A program made the translations under genes and the position numbers. DNA of 64,000 nucleotides, from positions 44,704,890 through 44,768,889 of the forward strand of contig JAVMKO010000003.1 of NCBI GenBank assembly GCA_032164245.1, written 5' to 3'. Shown here in pieces: positions 46,480 to 58,852 of the stretch. Source of the DNA: Sternotherus odoratus. Lineage: Eukaryota > Chordata > Testudines > Kinosternidae. The stretch's first letter is position 1. Each line of letters starts with the position of its first letter. The notes under the pieces were generated by a model. That model was not told where the DNA came from and did no database searches. It worked only from the letters and a program-made list of their open reading frames with translations.

Positions 46480-47480
46480 AATCTCATTCGGGTAGCAACT
46501 CTGGCCCCTTGGCAGGGAGTGGGTGGCTCGGGTCCATGGACTCCACAGCTGGTGGCGCTCAGTGTGAGACAGCAGGAGCCTCTTCCAGGAGCGGCGTGGC
46601 TTGGACTCCGCCTAACTGACACCCAAGTCCCCCCTCCCTCCTCCGAGCAAGCAGCAGCATCCGCCCTTCTCCTCCAGCCCTGTGCATCCAGCCTGCCTGG
46701 GCGCACCGCCGACCCGCTGTCATCCCGAGCCCTCTCCCTCCCTTCCCGCCCCGGGAGGATGGGCTGCAAGCGGCCGGAGAGCAGCCCCAGCCCTTCCTAG
46801 AGCCGGGCGAACAAAGGGAGCGGCGGCAGCCGGGCTGGGGTGGATGCAAGCAACCATGAAAGGCTGGGTCTCCGCCTCCTCTGCTGCCGCCGCCGGAGAG
46901 CTGCCGGCTGCTGCCGAGGAGCAGAGGACTCCACTGTGAGGGGAGGCGGCGGAGAGGCGGGACCGGCTTCGCCTCGCCAAGGTAGAAGGTGTCAGGGAAA
47001 AGGCAGAAATAAAAATGTCTTCTTCGGTGGGGCCCCGCGGCCCTCGCCCACCCACGGTGCCGCCCCCGATGCAGGAGCTGCCCGACCTGAGCCACCTGAC
47101 GGAGGAGGAGAGGAACATCATCCTGGCGGTGATGGACCGGCAGAAGGAAGAGGAGGAGAAGGAAGAGGCCATGCTCAAGTAAGCAGCCGCTCGTCGGTCA
47201 TTCATCCGCGGGGCTCGGTCCTGGCGGGGGGGAGCGGACCAGGCACGGCGCGGGGCTCGGCTCGGCCAGGCTGAGCGAGTCCCGAGGGGTCCCTGGCCGC
47301 GGGTCATGCCCTGCAGAGACCCACCCGCCTCCCTGAACTTCCTTCTCTCCCACCCCTGGGAACCGCCCCTCTTCCCTGCGGGAGACGCCTACCTGAGGAG
47401 ACCCACACCCAGGAGAGGGGGGAGGCTCGCTCTCTTCCCCCTCCCCACGCCGGGGAAGAAGAAGGGAGCCCCCCCTCCGC
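46480..47480 (+). promoter_or_regulatory. RIMS1: CpG island promoter region of RIMS1
   Basis: GC content and CpG frequency rise sharply from about 46,480 and fall after about 47,480, around coding exon 1. No TATA box is evident at a useful distance, which fits a CpG-island promoter with dispersed starts. The transcription start cannot be placed from sequence alone. Two short upstream open frames precede the coding start: ATG 46759 to stop 46800 (13 codons), and ATG 46844 to stop 46939 (31 codons), with a better-context second ATG at 46856. Both would damp translation if they lie in the leader. Confidence 0.75.
47015..47178 (+). CDS. RIMS1: RIMS1 (RIM1) coding exon 1, splice donor at 47179
   Basis: RIM1 is a presynaptic active-zone scaffold. 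It binds Rab3, Munc13, ELKS and calcium channels, and controls vesicle docking and priming. ATG at 47015 (context AAAAATGT, A at -3) opens a 54-codon frame plus two bases. It begins MSSSVGPRGPRPPTVPPPMQ, continues ELPDLSHLTEEERNIILAVM, and ends with the charged DRQKEEEEKEEAML. From memory this agrees with mammalian RIM1 except at about two positions. The LSHLTEEER segment starts the first helix of the Rab3-binding domain. A donor CAA|GTAAGC ends the exon in phase 2, so the next exon completes a lysine codon. Read through, TAA follows at once. RIM2 is less likely, because its N-terminus differs (it lacks the PPTVPPPMQ block). Confidence 0.94.
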
Positions 47481-50400
47481 TGGGGTGTTTGAAGAGGGGA
47501 GACCTGGCCCTTATGGGAAAACCCACTACATTTTGGAAGGGATTCCTCGGGGCCTTAGGACCTCGCCCGTTCCGGGAACGGGCAGTGGGTGGGGTTTCCC
47601 TAGGACAGAGCCTTCAAAAAACACCACGCTGCCCCACCTGGCTCAGTGTAAACCCAGTCCTGCCACCCGGGGATAGGCAGCAACCTGCCTCTAGTCCTCT
47701 GCCACTTCCACCTCCTGCAGGGGTTCTCCAGCTGGGCTATCTTCCTTTTGCTATCCTCCTATCGGCCTGGTGGTTGCTGTACTGTGGGCAAGGATGGGAG
47801 GCATCTTGCTGTGGAGAGGCGTTTTGATGTGAGGAAGCACAGTGTGGTTATAATTAGCTACTCTGCTCCTTTCAGAGGGCAAGGTGTATACTGGTATTGG
47901 TGGGCTAGAGAGAGCATTGGTAGATTCATTACCCTGTTGATTGCATAAGGAAAGATGTAGGGGGCTCAGGGCATTGATGGATGCCATATTTGGAAACTAG
48001 TCTCTCTCTCCTGCCTCTCTTGAACCTTTTATCTCTTTCCTTCTTTTCTTCCTTGCAAAACAACACCTATGTGACCTCCCTTTCTATCCTTCTCTATTAG
48101 CAGCAGGCTTCAACTGTAATGTTACTAAATTGCCTCCTGTGAGTGAAGAGACTAAACAGATTGAGATTGTGGCCTGAGGAAGAGAATCAATTTTTCTCTT
48201 CCTGTAACTACCCTCCAGGCCTATTCACTTTTGGATGGAAATGGCAGACTAGGTAACTGACTACATGCAAAGCTCTTAATGTGATCCAGAACCTTTCTAT
48301 CTTGTAAGGTGTGTCCTCACCTCACAGTATCCCATCCCCTTGTGCATGTCTGGAGGGTATGGCTGGTGGCTTGCACAGAAGGTGTGACATGCTGTGTGTG
48401 GTGTTTTCTTTTGGTTGCATCGGAAATAACCAGTTTTAAGGTGTGGGTTCCAGTTCTTATACTTTCCCCTGTAGCCAACAGTATAATCTATAATGAATGG
48501 AAATATTGAATCTCTGCGGTCTCTTAACTTCTGTGCCATATATTGCGAGTGATTTGAATCTGAGGGCAGTGCCTGATTGTGCCGTTGTCTCTGTCCTTTC
48601 AGATCAGTGCTGGGATTTGCATTTCTGCCGTGGCTGCTGCTGGTAACTGCAGAAATGTACACTGAGGCCCGCTAGCTAGTGATGCTTATTGCCTGGGACC
48701 AGGACTAGGGATGGGGGTGTGGCATTGAGAGCTGAGTTTGGGATAAAGGGTTCTGTTTGCTGCTGCTGTGGTTGTAATACTTGGGGTGTCATCAAGACTT
48801 TACTGGGTTTGGAAGAAGAGCAGGATTGTGAAACTTAACTCTACTAGCCAATGTGGAGAATAAAGCATTCAGGATGACTTTTGGTCTCTATACATAAAAG
48901 GGGAATTGAAAGGATCTGCTGGCCAAATGCTATAGATTACATCTCTACTTGCCCCATTCTCTGTCCTTTACCCCTCCACCCATTGCTACTTCCATATGAA
49001 TATTTAGCCTTTATTCTGTGGAAAATAGCATTATAAGTCCCATGTCTACTGCAAGAGCAAACTTTTGTGAGGAGTGGCACTAATTTTTCAGTACTATAAT
49101 TGTTAATGGCGGGTAAAGGATTTCTTCTCTGCTTCTTTCATATTAGCATCGGTGAAGCCTGGAACATTGTTTAAAACATTTTCCACAAGGGTGCTGGGAA
49201 TCTGCAAAGCTTTTGCTAAAAGACTTGGGGCACTGTTCAAAGTTAATTTTTTAGCACGGGTTAAAAATTGCCCTTTGTGGATTCTGCTTGAAAATTGGAT
49301 CTTTCTATGTTGCTTTAGACATGTATTCAAAGGGTTTGTGATGCTGAAAAAGAATTCTTCGTAATTTGGTCCACGTAACAATTCTTATTCAAAGGCATGT
49401 GAATAATAAGAGAGGCTCTGCATCAGGCTATGATTTTTAGATAGCTAGAAATTCAGCCCATAGTCATCGAATGAAGGGGTAAGCGTATAAACTTTGCTAT
49501 ATAGTTATATCATTGGTTTATGGGAACTAGGTCAGAGTTAGTAGTTTCCATCTAGTTATGATTTTATATGTTGCATAGAACCATTATATCTTCTAGAATC
49601 ATTGTCCTTTTTTTCTATATGTCCAGCACTACACTTATTTTTTCTGGGGCAAGAATTATACATGCTCTTCCTTATAGATTGGATAACAATCTGAACAAGC
49701 ATCTCCTGCCCTAATTCTGCAGAGAGAGTGTATATGTTATACATATATGATGGTGCCATCCATGTAATAAAGTCCACAGCCATATTACTGTATACATTGA
49801 GAGTCTTAGACCATGTTATCTGCCTCCTGCCTGTTAAATTTGTCTCCAGCAGGATTGGTTGTAACATTCCAAATGTCTGAGCAGCTTCAAACGACTATCA
49901 GTTTTCTTTTTAAAACAATCTTATAAAGAAATGTTTCCTTCCACAGCACCCACATCCCAAATGTGGAACTTCCTCTCAAAGTAATGCTGGTTTGAGATGC
50001 CAAATGGACAATATTCATTCTGAGACCAGTGACAGGTTTACTGGCCAATATCTCAGGATGGAAGATGGATGCACGAGGGGGCAGAATTAAGGTTGAAGAG
50101 GCAAACATTTCCTAATTTTTAAGTGCTTGACTTTGCAACCTAAATAATATTTTAACTATAGTTTTATTGTAGGTAGTAAACTTGCAAGCTTTATGAGAAA
50201 TAGGACTGAGAGCTGAACACATCGGAGTTTTGTAAAGTCTGGAATGCAAAATAGGATCCAGATTCCACTGATGGCTATAATCTGTAATAGAGATCTGAAT
50301 TTTTGAAAGCTGTATCTCTGTCCCCCCACTTTACACATGCTTTTATCCTGTATAAAAGCAACTCCCACTGGAGTTATCTAATCAGACTTCCTGAATATTA

Positions 50401-52797
50401 TGATCACAATAATCCTTTCTGGCCTTAAAATCTATGAATCTCTAAGTTAATGGATGTTATTGATGGCTGACAGGAGGGATGGGGAAAAGAGGGAGGAGAA
50501 GTGTAGGGTCCTTATATAAACTCCCCAGAGCAAAGGGGTGTTATAAATCCAGTTTTTGATAGTCCCTTCTGCAGAATTTTTATCTTTTTAATATGTTTTC
50601 CTCCTAATGTTCCATTGGCTGGCAATCTGGAAAATGCCAGTGTTCCAAGAGTTTTAAAAAATAGTAAAGTTTTTCATTCCAAATCTTTTATTTTTTAAGA
50701 TGTACCTAAACTCTCTTTTTTGCTTCCTTTGACACTGGAATAAAATGGTCAAACATACTGTATTGCTACCTTTATGGGGAGACTAATTAGTTAACATATT
50801 GTGGAACATTTTTGAGGACTTTCATTTAATACTTAAGTAAAAGAGAGGTTGTAAAAATTTGAATAGGACTGTACCTTATATTATGAAAACAATAGATCAA
50901 ATTATCTGCTAATGGAAATGGGCACAGATCAATTGACTACAATGCAATTTTGCTTATTTGCACGATGAAAGAATTTGGCCCAATATTTGTTTTCACTTTG
51001 AACCACTTATATATGCAAATATCTGAACTGAGTAACCACAAGATTATATTGCTCTGGATTCATTCCTCCATACTTCATCCCTTCTGTACTGTCTGCTATA
51101 GCTTATTCACTAGCTCACATCTAAAATTATACTGTAAGGGCCAAATTCTGCACTCCTGTACACTGGTTAGATCCAGAGTAACTTCACAGAAGCAAAAGAA
51201 CTGCTCTGGATTTGTATTATTATAAATAATAGTAAAATTGGGCTCAACATTCTTCAGGGCATTGGTCTATTTATAATGTAAAATATATATAGTATAATTT
51301 GGGAGACTGGAAAAATGGGGTGGAATTTTCAAAAGCATTCAGCTGGCATTTTACCATTGAATTTAATGGGAGCAAATTTCAGCCAACACTGAATGTTTTT
51401 AAAAATCAAACATTTATTTATTTAATTTAAATGACACTAAAACACTTGTATCTGCATAGTAACTTTAGTCTGCAATGGTTGTACTGTGGAAAACATTTCA
51501 TAAGATCCCATCCAATTAGATACAAAGATAAAAAAGGCTTGATTCTACTCTTTTTGGAGATGCCTGTGCATAACCTCCAATTACTGGCAGAAGTTTGCAC
51601 ATGATCAGGACTAGGAAATTTACACCAGATTCTTCAATGAGAGCCAAATGCAAGATCTGGGGATGCATGGATAGCTTTTCAGATCTGTGCTTCTGCCAAC
51701 TGGGGACGATTGTTGAATCCTTACATTACCCAGTGTGTATTTGGGGAATATATTTCCTTGGAGCATGCCTAGTTGTGGAATGTAGGCATTGAATTGGATT
51801 CTTAGCCATTTCTTCACCAGTCATAACAAATTATAGAGAGTGGATTGACTTATCTGAAGTGCATTCATGTTTGTACTGATACTTGTTGATCTGGGACTAT
51901 GTTTTAATTCTCTGTAGATATAATTTAAATATCACCCTCAAAATGTGATTGCATACGAGATGCTGATGTCCACAGAGAGAGTTTTGAACAGGAAAGCCAT
52001 GATCCAAGTATATTTTCTAGCATTACAGATATGAGCAAAGATTGTTGTGATCAGTCATGACCTACAAAGCCATTCATACACTCACCATTTTGAAGACATG
52101 AAGGGGCAAGGATGTGCAGAACAACTGTTTCCAGATAGTGCTCTATTGGATGCTGAACTTCCATATTCGCACCCTACCTGCATTATTCCCCATCATATCA
52201 GCTGTATCTTGTCATTTGTAATCACAGGACCATATAATCTCATTTTTTGTGAACGATTCAGTGTAATCGGTGTTCGCTCTGCTGCAGATTGAGAGGACTG
52301 CATGACTGTCGCCTCTGTATTGAGCCCAGATATTTCTGCTTCAGATCCCATCATAATAAATGCATAAATGGTTAAATTTGGGGGGCACTTCCTCTGGGAA
52401 CAGAAAGGAACCATGGATCTGTGGCATGGTGCCATCCCTAGAGCATACCCCTATATTGCACAATGTGATGCGGTAAGAACACTGCCCTCAGTTCCCTCTT
52501 GCTTCTTTATAACAACTTGTTTTCAAACCATATTATTTAATATTCCGCCAGCCTGGCATCCAATTTATTAAGTACTTATAAATATACAATTTCCTTTGCC
52601 TGCTCAGGGCCAAACTCTTCACCTGATTAATGGATTCCATACCCCTCCTTCCTTGCACTGTTCACTACTTCCTCCTGGTTAAGCAACTCCACAGCCTTCC
52701 TTCCTAGAGCTTAATGACTGTTTAGATTGGAGACTTCCACAGTAAATTCTGAATGTTGCAGTAGGAAGCATGCTTCTCTCTGAGTTATTACTGAACC
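47179..52797 (+). other. RIMS1: RIMS1 intron 1, 5' part
   Basis: Intronic sequence starting with the donor GTAAGC. The first 300 bases are still CpG-rich. Beyond that no further exon is recognised. A short CR1 3' tail in sense orientation is visible at about 50,380-50,443 (CTTTCTGGCCTTAAAATCTA, TGAATCTCTA). The rest is unassigned AT-rich DNA. The first intron of this gene is very long in other vertebrates, so the absence of exon 2 is expected. Confidence 0.7.
50380..50443 (+). mobile_element. CR1 3' tail fragment
   Basis: ATCAGACTTCCTGAATATTA, then CCTTTCTGGCCTTAAAATCT, then ATGAATCTCTAA resembles the terminal 60 bases of CR1 in sense orientation, with the decayed terminal short repeat. Confidence 0.6.
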
Positions 52798-53618
52798 AAT
52801 ATGAGGTTGCCGGCTCTCTGGTTTTTGACTCTGATCAGCTCTGGTCAACACTGCTGACTGGGCCATTAGAAGTCCAATCAGTGGCACAGTAGGGCTAGGG
52901 CAGGCACCCTGCCTGCCCTGGCTCTGCACAGTTCCCAAAAGCCCCTAGGCATAGGGACGGCAAGGGAGGCTTTGCATGCTGTCCCCACCCCGAGCACTGA
53001 CTCCGCAGCTCCCATTGGCCTGGCACCACAGCCAGGGGAGTTGTGGAGGCAGTACCTGCATTATGCAGAGCCCTCTGGCCGTCCCTGCACCTCAGAGTCA
53101 CAGGAACATGCTGGTCACTTATGGGAGCTGCCTAAGGTAAGCGCCGCCCAGGAGCCAAACCCTCTCCCGCATCCCAACCCTCTGTTCCAGCCCAGAGCTC
53201 CCTTCCACACTCCAAACCCTTTGGCTCTACCCGCCCACCCCCATCATGGAGCCCGCTACTGTACTCCAAACCCCTCATCCCCAGCCACACCCAGAGCCCA
53301 CAGATGGAGCCCTCGCCCCCCCCCCCTGCTCCAGCCCTGAGCCCCCTCTCATAGCCCAAACCCCTCATCCCTGTTCCAACTCCAGAGGCCTGTGGTAGGC
53401 CTCATCCTCTCCTGCTGTAGGCCTCATCCTCTCCTGCACCCCAAGCCTCCTGTCTCAGTGTGATGAAAATGAGCAAGTGAGTAAGGTGGGGAGAGCAAGT
53501 GAGGGAGGGAAGGGAAATGGAATGGGTAGGAGTGGAATCTCATAGAAGGGGCGGGGCAGAGCAGGGGGGCGGAACAAGGGTGTTCAGTTTTCTGCAATCA
53601 GAAAGTTGGCAAACCTAT
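52798..53618. mobile_element. GC-rich MITE, probable hAT type
   Basis: The left end ATGAGGTTGCCGGCTCTCTG and right end GAAAGTTGGCAAACCTATG are imperfect inverted repeats. The interior is a GC-rich block with phrases repeated in loose tandem (CCAAACCCCTCATCCC, CCAGAGCCCACAGATGG). No clean duplication was found. The proline-rich open frame at 52,972-53,340 is an artefact of the CCAAACC repeats. Confidence 0.55.
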
Positions 53619-55192
53619 GCCCCACCTTTCTAAGAAATGAAACCAATGACTAGTCACTTGTACATATTAAAAAGATCTCAGAGCATTTTGCAAGAGCAGA
53701 GCTATGCTCTGATTAAATCCAGTTTAATTAAATATGTTCTGTATACCTATCTTTTCCTGAAGTTTTAATTGCATATGCTATTTTTTTTACTTCCTCTGTG
53801 AATCTATATGTTAGTGTTTCATTGTAGTGTTAGACAAGTACTGCATTCCATTCCAAAGGTGGAGATTTTGAAGATGCATGAAATGATTTTTTTTATTGGA
53901 TATGTAAAAAATTGAAAATCCCTTTGGGACTAAAGGCACTGTATATTTTTCCTGTGTTTCAAGACAAAATTAAATATTGATTTTTTTTTTAAAATGTAAA
54001 ATCTATTTTAAGAATGTAGGCCTTTGGTAACATACTATGGTTTTTATATCTTGTGTTTTTATATGATTCAACATTGGTTGCAGCTTTAAATTTACAAAAA
54101 AACAAAAAAAAAAACCCACCCCAAACTATATATAATATACTCTCTTTACAACTTATTTTGCTAATTTTGTATGTACACAAGTTATGTTAAAAGCAGAGCA
54201 TCATGCATTTCAAAAAATATTTAAAAACACTTCAAAATGATTAGAAAACTTAATTAAAATAAGAATCAACATGAATGTAAATGGCCTGGTGGCTCAGGGA
54301 AACAGTAATGAACTACAGATCCGATCACCTCTACATTCTGATTGTTTCCTGCAGTCGTCATTAATGCTCCAAACTTGTTACTATGTGAAGAGTTTTTAAT
54401 GGGCTATGTAAAATATAGCAATAATTTCAGTCCAGTTCCTGCTGGACACAAGCACATTATAAAACCACACTCTTCCTGTTCTGTCTGTAAATGAGACCAC
54501 ATGGAGAAAGAGAGAGAGAAGTTTTGGGCAGAGTGTCAATCACACGTAGATAAATTTTATCAAATCCAGGTGTTGAGTCTGATTTCCCAGGATTTAATGT
54601 TGATTAGGAACTGGATGAGTGTAAACTCTCTGAGGCTTAATCTGGGTTAAATAGAGGTAATAATGCTAATTGGGTGCACAAAGGTTCTTGATGAGAATAG
54701 TAAGAACAATGACACTCATTGCTGTGCGATTTTGTTCAACTTTTATTCAAGGGGATTACGATTTAGGGGTGCCTTTTGAATAAACCGCTTCTGGAATTTC
54801 AAGTAACCTTGTTGATCAAGGATCACCATTTTCCTTCTGCGTCTGGCTAGGTGTTGGCAACTTTTCTCTCAGGTCAGTCTTGTCCAGTGATCCATGACTT
54901 CTGTCATCATCAGATAGATTACTGCAGCATCCCCCATGTGGGGTTATACTTGAAGACAACTGAATTATTAGGTTGAAATACCCAGTGGTAAATATTGTAA
55001 ATAGGACCATGTACATTTGCCATTTTATGAGTAAAACAAACCAATAAATATATGGTACTTTTGCATCGGCCAACAACTAAATGAACAATAAAACTAAACT
55101 ATCCCCTTCCATCTGTCCCCTCCAGTCTAGAGTTGAGACTAATTGTGAGTAAGGGAAAGCTGGCATTGCCACAATGCCTATTCTGTGGTTAA
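53619..55192. other. RIMS1 intron 1, nothing recognised
   Basis: AT-rich intronic sequence. No repeat family or exon seen. Confidence 0.45.
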
Positions 55193-55379
55193 ATCATAGA
55201 ATTGTAGAACTAGAAGGGACTCAAAAGGTCATCTAGTCCAGTCCCCTGAACTCAGGGCAGGACTAAATATTATCTAGACCATCCCTGACAGGTGTTTGTC
55301 TAACCTACTCTTAAAAATCTCCAATGACAGAGCTTCCACAACCTCCCCAGCCAATTTATTGCAGTGCTTAACCACCCTG

Positions 55380-56472
55380 TGTGACGGTGCTGTTCCTGGT
55401 GGGATCCAACTGTGAGTGTCAGATCAGGACAGATTGCTTCCAAAGGGGTAACTACAGCCCAAAGCTGGGGTTTTTCCACACTAAGGCAAACCAAACCAGC
55501 CAAACAGAAAATACTTTGGTTTTGCCCCACTGGCTAACCACAAGTCACGCAAGCAATTCCCTTAGACACTCCAGATTCCCAGTATCACCACCAGCAGCCA
55601 CCTGTCCTGGGGACCAATGGTTATGAAAACCAATGCCCCAAATAAAGAAAATGGTTCTCACCAATTCCAAGGAATCAGGCCGCAGACCCAGGTCAATATA
55701 CAAATCAGATCTTCCCACAAATCACGCTGTTGCCAATCCTTTAGAATCTAAAATCTAAAGGTTTATTATACAAGGAAAAAGGTATAGGTGAGGGTTAAGA
55801 ATGGTTAAAAGAAATCAATCACATGGCACATCTCTTGGTTCATGCTTACAGCAAAGGTAGAATAAACTGCAGGTTTAAATTAGTCTTTAGAAAGCATCCT
55901 CTCCAGGGATGGGTCAGCACCTTTGGCCAGAGTTCACCTGTGTAGCAAAGTCCATTCAGAGCTGGAAGCAGGGCAGGCTGCAGGCTGCAGGTAGAAGACA
56001 AAAGGGAGGATGTTCTTCCAGGCTTTATAGACTTCCTTCTGTGGGCGAAGCCCCTCCTCCTTCTTATGCAGAGTCCAGTTGCAAAATGGAGGTCCATAGC
56101 CACATGGTCCAATCACCAGACTCTCCACGATTCAGTTTTTGCCCAGGCATGTCCCATTCCTGGTGAAGCTCCTTGGGTGTGGACAAAGTTCGTTGTGCAG
56201 TTGATGGCCCTTTAATGGGCCATCAGGCACGCCATTCAAGTTAACAGCAGCTTGTCTGAGATTTCACCCAGAAGCCAAGCATAAGTTTGAAGTAGAGGCA
56301 CCATATATTCAGTATTCATAACTTTAGTTTCAAAAAAGATACACACATATCAATGGCATATTTAAAATCAGCCCTCCATAACCTGGTCATAGACACCTGT
56401 TATGACCCCCTTCACATAATATTTGGTACCCCAATGATCTATATGGTACCAAATAATTCCAGTAACGTGACA
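55380..56472 (-). mobile_element. Solo LTR A with 5-bp TSD
   Basis: The insert begins TGTGACGGTGCTGTTCC and ends AGTAACGTGACA, with CCCTG on both sides (55375-55379 and 56473-56477). Minus orientation is favoured by TATAAAG (inverse of 56023-56029) followed about 260 bases downstream by AATAAA (inverse of 55762-55767). No internal viral genes adjoin it. It is an LTR of a turtle-type endogenous retrovirus. Confidence 0.8.
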
Positions 56473-56918
56473 CCCTGATGGTTAGGAAGTTTTTCCTAAT
56501 GTCCAACCTAACCCACCCTTGCTGCAATTTAAGCCCATTGCTTCTTGTCCTGTCCTCAAAAGTTAAGGAGAACAATTTTTCTCTCCCCTCCTTTTAACAA
56601 CCTTGTATGTACTTGAAAACACAACTCCTCTGTCTTCTCTTCTCCAGACTAAATAAACCCAGGTTTTAAAATCTTCCCTCTGAGGTCATGTTTTCTAGAC
56701 CTTTAATAATTTTAGTTGCTCTTCTATGGACTTTCTCTAATTTGTCCACATCTTTCAAGAAATGTGATGCCCCAAACTGGACACAATACTCCAGTTGAGG
56801 CTTAATCTGTGCGGGGTAGAGCACAAGAATTATTACTTGTGTCTTGCTTACAACATTCCTGCTAATAAATCCCAGATGTGTGACATTGCATTCTATATAA
56901 TTTTATAAAATATACTAA

Positions 56919-57879
56919 TCATAGAAGCATAGAATATCAGGGTTAGAAGGGACCTCAGGAGGTCATCTAGTCCAACTTCCTGCTTAAAGCAGGACTAACC
57001 CCAACTAAATCATCCCAGCTAGGATGTCATAAGTATAAAGTAGCTTAGAATCACTGTTTTACCTGTAAAGGGTTAATCTGAAAGCAACCTGAGAGGGAGA
57101 TGACCTAACAGAGAGTGTGTGTAGTTTCGTTTTCTCCTGCTCATCTCCCTCGGCTGTCTGTCTGTGCTGCGTTCGCCTGGCTATGGGACGAACTAACCTT
57201 CTGTCTCGATCTTACATTCCTATAAGCTTCTAGAAGTCAATCCAGTAGTAAGTGAACTGTATGCTTGAACTGTATCACTTGATAATTGATCCATGGTGTT
57301 CTGTTACTGTTAAACTTTAGCAGTGGAAGAATTCCCAGGGGAGGGGTCAATTATGCTATGTGATGTAAGTGAGGTGTTTTCTACTGATTTCTGTACAAGG
57401 GGTTTATGCTCCTTCTTTTCCTTTTATTAAGATCTTCCTTTTAAGATTCTGTCTGCTTGTTTATATTGGATAGATCCTGGTTTGGATTGGGCACGTCTCA
57501 CAGAAAGTGAGGATTTGGGTCTTAAATCTCTCCCAGGTAAAGGGAGGAGATTTGAGGGGTGTTACAGAGGGGTTCGAATTTACCCTAACCCATGGTTTTG
57601 GGGGCTTAAATTGGTGGTGGCAGCGTTATTCCAAGTCCAAACTGGAGAAGTTTGTGTTTTGGGGAAAAGTTTTAACCTAAGATGGTAAAATAAGCTTGGG
57701 GGGGTATTTCTTCTTTCATGCGGGGTCCCCACATTTTTACCCTACAGTTCAGAGTGGGGAGACACACCTTGACACAGGGCTTTGTCAAGCCTGACCTTAA
57801 AAACCTCCAAGGAAGGAGAACCTCCGTAGGAAATCTATTCCATTGCTTCACCACCCTCCTAGTGAAAAAGTTTTTCCTA
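56919..57879 (-). mobile_element. CR1 3' end nested in LTR B
   Basis: CATAGAAGCATAGAATATCA is followed by AGAAGGGACCTCAGGAGGTC, CATCTAGTCCAACTTCC and, after LTR C, GCTTTGTCAAGCCTGACCTT and TTTTTCCTAA. This is the last 210 or so bases of a CR1. CTAAT is present at both junctions. A different CR1 subfamily or age from the outer CR1 is plausible. Confidence 0.8.
57025..57774 (+). mobile_element. Solo LTR C nested in the inner CR1
   Basis: It starts TGTCATAAGTATAAAGTAGC and ends AGTTCAGAGTGGGGAGACA, then CACCTTGACA. The flanks TAGGA and CAGGG are an aged 5-bp duplication (3 of 5). Landmarks such as GTAAAGGGTTAATCTGAAAG, GGTGGTGGCAGCGTTATTCC and ACCTAAGATGGTAAAATAAG match a well-known turtle LTR family in plus orientation. 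It is about 750 bp, with no internal genes. Confidence 0.8.
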
Positions 57880-58447
57880 ATATGAGTATGGGTATAACGT
57901 AACTGGCGTATATAATTTAAAAGGGGGTATGCTTCATGCAAAAGGTCTCCTGTAAGGTATCATTACAAATCTTATAATCTACTGAACGTGTTTATCCTAT
58001 TTCTATGAATGTATCGTTCTTGTATCTGAAACTAGAAATATAAAATATAACTCTGAGGACCTATTGTAATTATGCAAAGTATGGGCCATTAATGGTGGTC
58101 TGAACTTTGATGGCTCCCATTAACCAGGACAATTGACTGTAAGTCTTCCTGCATACTTGTGGCAAGTGGGTAATAAAGTCTTACAGTGACATGTGATCAT
58201 GTCACCTGAACTGGAATCCATCTTTAACCTGGTGCTTTTCCATTAAGAAGGAGGGGTGGGAACCCAGAGAAGGACAAAGGATTTCTGCCTCATGCAACAG
58301 ATATATAAGGGGTGGAACAGAACAAAGGAGGCTTCCATCATGAGAAATCCTCTAGCTACCATCTGAGCTGGAACAAGGGCTGTACCAGGGAAAGGATGGT
58401 GCCCAGACTAGGAAGACATCCAGTCTGTGATATAAATTTATTGAAAC

Positions 58448-58630
58448 ATCTCTGAGGGTAAAGAAAATGTCTAATACATGTATCACTTTAGATACTAACC
58501 AGTTTATTTCAGCATAAGCTTTTGTGGGCTATAGCCCACTTCATCAGATGCATAGAATGGAACAAACAGAAGTAAGATGCATTTATAAACACAGAAAGCA
58601 AAAATAAAGTTGTAAATTATCTCTGAGGGT
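58448..58630 (-). mobile_element. PLE tail in LTR B, perfect 12-bp TSD
   Basis: The insertion at 58460-58618 lies between identical ATCTCTGAGGGT at 58448-58459 and 58619-58630. On the minus strand the hammerhead-like core is CTGATGAAGTGGGC, TATA, GCCCACAAAAGC, TTAT, GCTGAAATAAAC. The first box is perfect. The GAAA box carries G to A. The terminal CAGACTAACA phrase is only partly present. Confidence 0.88.
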
Positions 58631-58852
58631 GAGATTTTATCTGTTTTCAGTGTTATTATTAGGCTTAGAATTGCGTGTTCTATTTTATTTTATTTGGTCA
58701 TTTACATTTTTCTGTCTGTTACTACTTGGAATCAGTTAAATCCTACTTCCTGTCTTTGTTAAAATAACTTTTTACTTATTAATTAACCTGGAGTGAGTGT
58801 TAGTACCTGGAGGGAAAGGGGGAGGGAGGAGGGAACAAACAGCTGTGCATAC

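Noticed and set aside
47015..47178. Assignment to RIMS2 instead of RIMS1
   Set aside because: The RIM2 N-terminus as I recall it lacks the PPTVPPPMQ block and differs in the charged stretch. The exon fits RIM1 better.
46122..47307. Long minus- and plus-strand open frames of 144-215 codons around the RIMS1 promoter
   Set aside because: They arise from GC-rich, stop-poor CpG island sequence, overlap each other on both strands and show no known domain. Only the short frame at 47015-47178 matches a protein.
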